From assembly GCA_039821145.1 (NCBI GenBank), contig JBCBOS010000015.1, positions 158,432 through 222,431 on the forward strand: a stretch of 64,000 bases of DNA, given 5' to 3'. The notes below the pieces were generated by a model that worked only from the letters and a program-made list of their open reading frames with translations, was not told the origin of the DNA and did not search any database. The position numbers and the translations under genes were made by a program. Shown piece after piece: positions 61,501-64,000 of the stretch (positions are counted from its first letter, which is position 1; the number at the start of each line of letters is the position of its first letter). Source of the DNA: JBCCSZ01 sp039821145 (lineage in GTDB: Bacteria; Bacteroidota; Bacteroidia; Chitinophagales; Saprospiraceae).

Positions 61501-64000
61501 CGATGCCAGTCACTGACAATTTTTTTCCCCACTTGTTGTCGTAGGTAGCAGATTCTCCATAGCCCATCGGATTGGTCATCCCCACAACAAAGCGACCTCT
61601 GCTGTCGTAGCTTTTGGTCGTCTGGCGCGGACTCAATCCCGAAGACGAAATGGTTTTGACAATCACATTTCCAAGATTGTTGTAGGCAAAGGAAGTCGTT
61701 ACTGCTTTGGGGTAGCCATAAAAATCTACCTTAGAAGTCAGTTGGCCGATGCTGTTGTAATAATTGCGTTGGGTGAAGTAATGGGGTATCTGACCAGCCC
61801 GCTGTCGATTGACGTGCATGATGAGTGGCCTGTTTGGTATCGGACCGCCGTACTGTCCATAACTCGTTGAGATGGTAGTGATTTCGACACCATTGTTTTC
61901 AATCTCTTGCAATACGTTGCCATAACTGTCGTAGGCAAAGGAAGCCGTTTTGGTCTGTCCCTGCAAAAGCAAGTTTTCCGTTACGTTGTTGATGCGAATC
62001 CAATAGCTTTCGTTGGGTCGAGAGACAAAGGTGCGGTCGTAGGATGTCTTGTGGAAAAGGTAATTGGTAGAATTGACGTATTTCCGAATTTCAAAGGGTG
62101 CCATGATGTAGGTACCGGGGCCCTTCATGCGCTGAGATTCCGTTCGCACATTATTGGTCAGGTCAATGGTATGAAATTCTTCGAAGCCCATAAAGCCTTT
62201 GCCTGCTCGATGTACATAGGCATTTTCGTATTTGTACTGAGTGGTAAAATAGCCTCCAATGCCGTTGTCTTTCTGCATTTGATAAGCAAGATAAATTGGT
62301 ATGCTTACCCTGTTTTCCGGATAAGTTGAGGAAGGCTGTCGAGTATAAAAATTGCTTGTCTGCGTCATCCGACGATACAAAAAGTTGGTCCGTTTTAGAT
62401 GTCCGTCCACAACGTTTTGCATCAGCAAATCCTGCCCTTCCTTCTGAAAATAGAATACGGTAGCAGGCGAATTGGTACTGACGCGATTGAGTAGATCTGC
62501 ACGACCATCTCCATTCAAGTCATATTGGACAAGGGGAGAAAAGCTCAGTAAGCCATTGAAGTTTTCTGTCTCATACTGAAAATTGTTTCCCCTGCTGAAA
62601 TACAGTCCGAGTGTCGAAGTCGTGCTGTAGCTCCAGCCGTGCATGATATCCGTTCTTCCATCGCCATTGAAATCGCCAATGATCAATTTGTCGTCGCTGT
62701 ACGTTCCCGTCACATCCGGTGTCCGATTGAAGGTAAAATTGCTTACCGCAAAGTTCTTCCCTGTAGAAAGCGCCTTTTCCCAATTGCCAGAATTACTGGT
62801 TTGGCTGTTGCGCACCAACATATCGGTCTTTCGGTCGCCATTGAAATCACCAAGGTAAATGCGGTGCCATTTGGTGGGAAAGCCGGAGTTGTACAGCAGC
62901 TGTCCACTGATGCTGTTCCCATTTTGGTTGAAGGTGTAAATCTGGGCACTGGCATCTTTGATCTTCATCAATTCCATCTTGCCATCGCCATCAAAATCAA
63001 GTACGCGAACATCGTCGGCAAATGCCCATTCCGAGCCATAATAAGGCCCTGCACCAATGCCGGAGATCTCAACATTTTTGATGTTGGTACCTCCCAAGGT
63101 CATAAAAGCCCTGTAGCCTGTCTTGTTGCTCAAAAACAAAATAAAGTCAGTAATGCCATCGCCATTGAAATCTCCTGGATAAAAATATTTAAAGCCAGGT
63201 GCAATGACATTGAAATTTGCTGGAGGGAAATGGTAAGATGGGCTGAAGCTGGTTCCAGTGCTCTCGTACAGTCTTAGATAATTCAAAGTCCGCCAACTCT
63301 GTGAACCTGTTATGGTAATCTTCATCGTCATGATGTCGTCGCGGCCATCGCCAGTAAAATCGGAAGTAGAAAAACTGTGGTAGTCCGGAACATTCAAATC
63401 GTTGATGACAGTCGAACCAGCTGGCAAATTGGTAAGGTAAGAAAGAGTGTAGCTGCCGTTGGTAGACGTGCGCTTGTACACTCTCAATCCTGTATTGTAC
63501 TTGATGCTATTTTGGTAGGCATAAGGAGCGGTGAGAATGTCCGTATAGCCATCCCCATCAAAATCACCAGAAAACAAGTCACATGCCTGGCCCTGAAAAG
63601 AGGTAATGTTCTGGGTTGAAAAGTCGACAGGCTGATTGCCATACTTGAAGATGGTGCTGTTCAAGGCAGTGCCATCACTTCCCTTTTCCTGGATCGAGTT
63701 GAGCAGAGAACGGTAGCCATCAAAGCTGTAGCGGAAGTAGTAGTTTTTCACAGTACTGTTCTCCGACTTCACCTCGATGCGATCCAGCAGATAGCGATTC
63801 AAAATGCTAGAACCTGCCTCGTACACTGTGTTCTGATCCATTCTGGTTTTGTAGTGAAACCTGATCAAGTTGTAAGGGGCCTGACCAGTTACTGTATTGC
63901 CAGTGTATTTGATTTCGTAGATTCGATTGTCTCGATACCCACTGGTCCAATAAAACTGGATGTAATTGCCATCCTTGTAAATGATTCTGTTGATGCGCCA
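58574..64000 (-). CDS. Unit 9 giant SpvB/FG-GAP/Rhs cage protein (N-terminus beyond window)
   Basis: 1,808 residues are visible; the frame is open through base 64000 (first visible residues WRINRIIYKDGNYIQF). By alignment with unit 8 about 210 N-terminal residues are missing, and the small partner should lie further right. Visible parts: end of the SpvB-like segment, seven FG-GAP loops, TcdB-middle-like block (GFMGFEEF), YD repeats, Rhs core and DPSGE, here followed by VLWYVPV instead of IAWF. The tail is 304 residues, the longest in the array, because the Ala/Gly/Thr linker (59150-59263) is 28 residues longer than in unit 8. After it come GGDLDKIYKAGLVGA, GNWINGD, FSFGKKY, WRWQDNIGSLLPEA and SKLGAS. 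Group a, closest to unit 8. Confidence 0.94.
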   Translation of the reverse strand, partial: WRINRIIYKDGNYIQFYWTSGYRDNRIYEIKYTGNTVTGQAPYNLIRFHYKTRMDQNTVYEAGSSILNRYLLDRIEVKSENSTVKNYYFRYSFDGYRSLLNSIQEKGSDGTALNSTIFKYGNQPVDFSTQNITSFQGQACDLFSGDFDGDGYTDILTAPYAYQNSIKYNTGLRVYKRTSTNGSYTLSYLTNLPAGSTVINDLNVPDYHSFSTSDFTGDGRDDIMTMKITITGSQSWRTLNYLRLYESTGTSFSPSYHFPPANFNVIAPGFKYFYPGDFNGDGITDFILFLSNKTGYRAFMTLGGTNIKNVEISGIGAGPYYGSEWAFADDVRVLDFDGDGKMELMKIKDASAQIYTFNQNGNSISGQLLYNSGFPTKWHRIYLGDFNGDRKTDMLVRNSQTSNSGNWEKALSTGKNFAVSNFTFNRTPDVTGTYSDDKLIIGDFNGDGRTDIMHGWSYSTTSTLGLYFSRGNNFQYETENFNGLLSFSPLVQYDLNGDGRADLLNRVSTNSPATVFYFQKEGQDLLMQNVVDGHLKRTNFLYRRMTQTSNFYTRQPSSTYPENRVSIPIYLAYQMQKDNGIGGYFTTQYKYENAYVHRAGKGFMGFEEFHTIDLTNNVRTESQRMKGPGTYIMAPFEIRKYVNSTNYLFHKTSYDRTFVSRPNESYWIRINNVTENLLLQGQTKTASFAYDSYGNVLQEIENNGVEITTISTSYGQYGGPIPNRPLIMHVNRQRAGQIPHYFTQRNYYNSIGQLTSKVDFYGYPKAVTTSFAYNNLGNVIVKTISSSGLSPRQTTKSYDSRGRFVVGMTNPMGYGESATYDNKWGKKLSVTGIDGLTTTFQYDVFGRRTRTTLPTGVVINEYYPFFVSSTFGSTYCHNITQVGKPDQWHYFDKLGRKVRHHRKTYNNDTVQEIWTFDTRGRLKTVRAPYKSGETTFTTTLNYDTYNRRTSESNPFGTTTYSYSFSGGKSKITKTNAAGQVTTVEMDASGVRTKATDNGGTLNYVHDSQGQIKEVKLGNTVMATVTHDPYGNKVQVIDKNAGTISYAYNAYKELTSQTNANGHTYYMAYNNLGQIIRRNGPGEDRRYFYYGSGVAKGKVYYVYNILSADREYYYYDSYGRVRQKLERIDGPYLSTRLTYNNYNDVTSKTYPSGLKLDYSYDSNGFLTTIKHLATNHTLFTTQAMNGREQYTSYKLGNNKTTAITYNQGVPTRYRSTGIQDLIMSWNYTNGNLNYRYDAIKARYESFTYDNLNRLKTAQVSGQPTKSVNYAANGNITSKTDVGNYYYPPGKNNAVIRVSNSSSTIPTVTQDISYTQFDQPSKVSEGNFELDYTYGQDRQRIKSVLKENGVTKAIRLYLGDFERQTKQGAVKDIHYVDAGQGTVAMVVKYNGVYQFYYTYTDHLGSILRVTDANATTVAEQNFDAWGRKRNASTWTYANVNSVPDWLYRGYTSHEEMPEFDLINMNGRLYDPIVGRMLAVDNHVQSPNSTQNYNRYTYALNNPLSYTDPSGEVLWYVPVIVGAVVGAYAGASIASGSWNFTNWTSAAWKGAIVGAFVGAAAGAMFAAAIGASGITTGAAATGTVQTATQAGAAVGASLAPGTGAATVGASASTTAAAATGKSLTAAWSITTSALKGANIKMAVTAVTGGDLDKIYKAGLVGAALGGYKGVFDVTKGFGLADSWGWKLTLLNKAVYTGLESIGGNWINGDPLFYGFILEVGPARFSFGKKYEGEPIWRWQDNIGSLLPEAITLLGWAAGGTPGYDLDKLTLTSTGGWFSTLPELNKIDKTIVPSGKDWISFIGQIFSKLGAS

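Larger units (their letters stand above)
1..64000 (-). repeat. Tandem array of nine two-gene units, period about 7.1-7.5 kb
   Basis: Small gene starts lie at 6452, 13532, 20778, 28136, 35522, 42954, 50200 and 57656, so the period is 7,080-7,456 bases. Order within each unit, strand and approximate gene lengths are constant. The units are diverged paralogues, not identical copies; units 4/5 and 8/9 are the closest pairs. Both window edges cut a unit, so the array extends at least a little on the right, and its left end is not seen. Confidence 0.95.

Noticed and set aside
1..64000. Mobile elements, CRISPR arrays, tRNA or rRNA genes
   Set aside because: No transposase-like frame, no short regularly spaced repeats and no tRNA-like or rRNA-like sequence were seen; the only repeats are the gene units and their internal protein repeats.

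Overview
The window is one continuous tandem array from a Bacteroidota genome. That assignment rests on the type IX secretion (T9SS) type A C-terminal sorting domains, the TAnnTTTG-like promoter elements and A-rich rather than Shine-Dalgarno-like start regions. The order cannot be fixed from this sequence. No housekeeping gene, RNA gene, insertion sequence, CRISPR array or phage gene is visible.

All genes lie on the minus strand, so transcription runs right to left. The same two-gene unit occurs eight times plus the larger part of a ninth, with a period of about 7.1-7.5 kb. I number the units 1-9 from left to right. Each unit reads, in transcription order: (i) a promoter (TTTAC, 19 bases, TATATTTG-like); (ii) a long leader of about 350-620 bases with a hairpin near the start codon; (iii) a small gene of 196-202 codons encoding a secreted protein with a single Rhs-type YD motif between two cysteines, a charged helical segment and a T9SS sorting domain; (iv) a 38-79 base gap; (v) a giant gene of about 1,960-1,990 codons encoding a signal peptide, an SpvB-like segment, seven FG-GAP calcium loops, a TcdB-middle-like segment, many YD repeats, an Rhs core ending in DPxGE and a tail of about 245-304 residues; (vi) an intrinsic terminator with a UNCG tetraloop. 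Unit 1 runs off the left edge at the C-terminus of its giant protein. Unit 9 runs off the right edge and lacks about 210 N-terminal residues and its small gene.

The giant proteins combine in one chain what Tc toxins divide between TcB and TcC, the hollow Rhs cage. No TcA-like pore gene and no immunity-sized gene lie between units. The tails are conserved in units 3-9 instead of hypervariable, and I recognise no toxin domain in them. Only the small partner carries a T9SS sorting domain. I infer that small and giant proteins act as cognate pairs at the cell surface, with the small protein exporting, tethering or capping the cage. Units fall into two groups (group a: 1, 3, 8, 9; group b: 2, 4, 5, 6, 7), defined in parallel by the giant protein, the small protein and the terminator loop where these are visible. 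A 132-base relic of a giant gene lies between units 8 and 9 and shows past recombination in the array.
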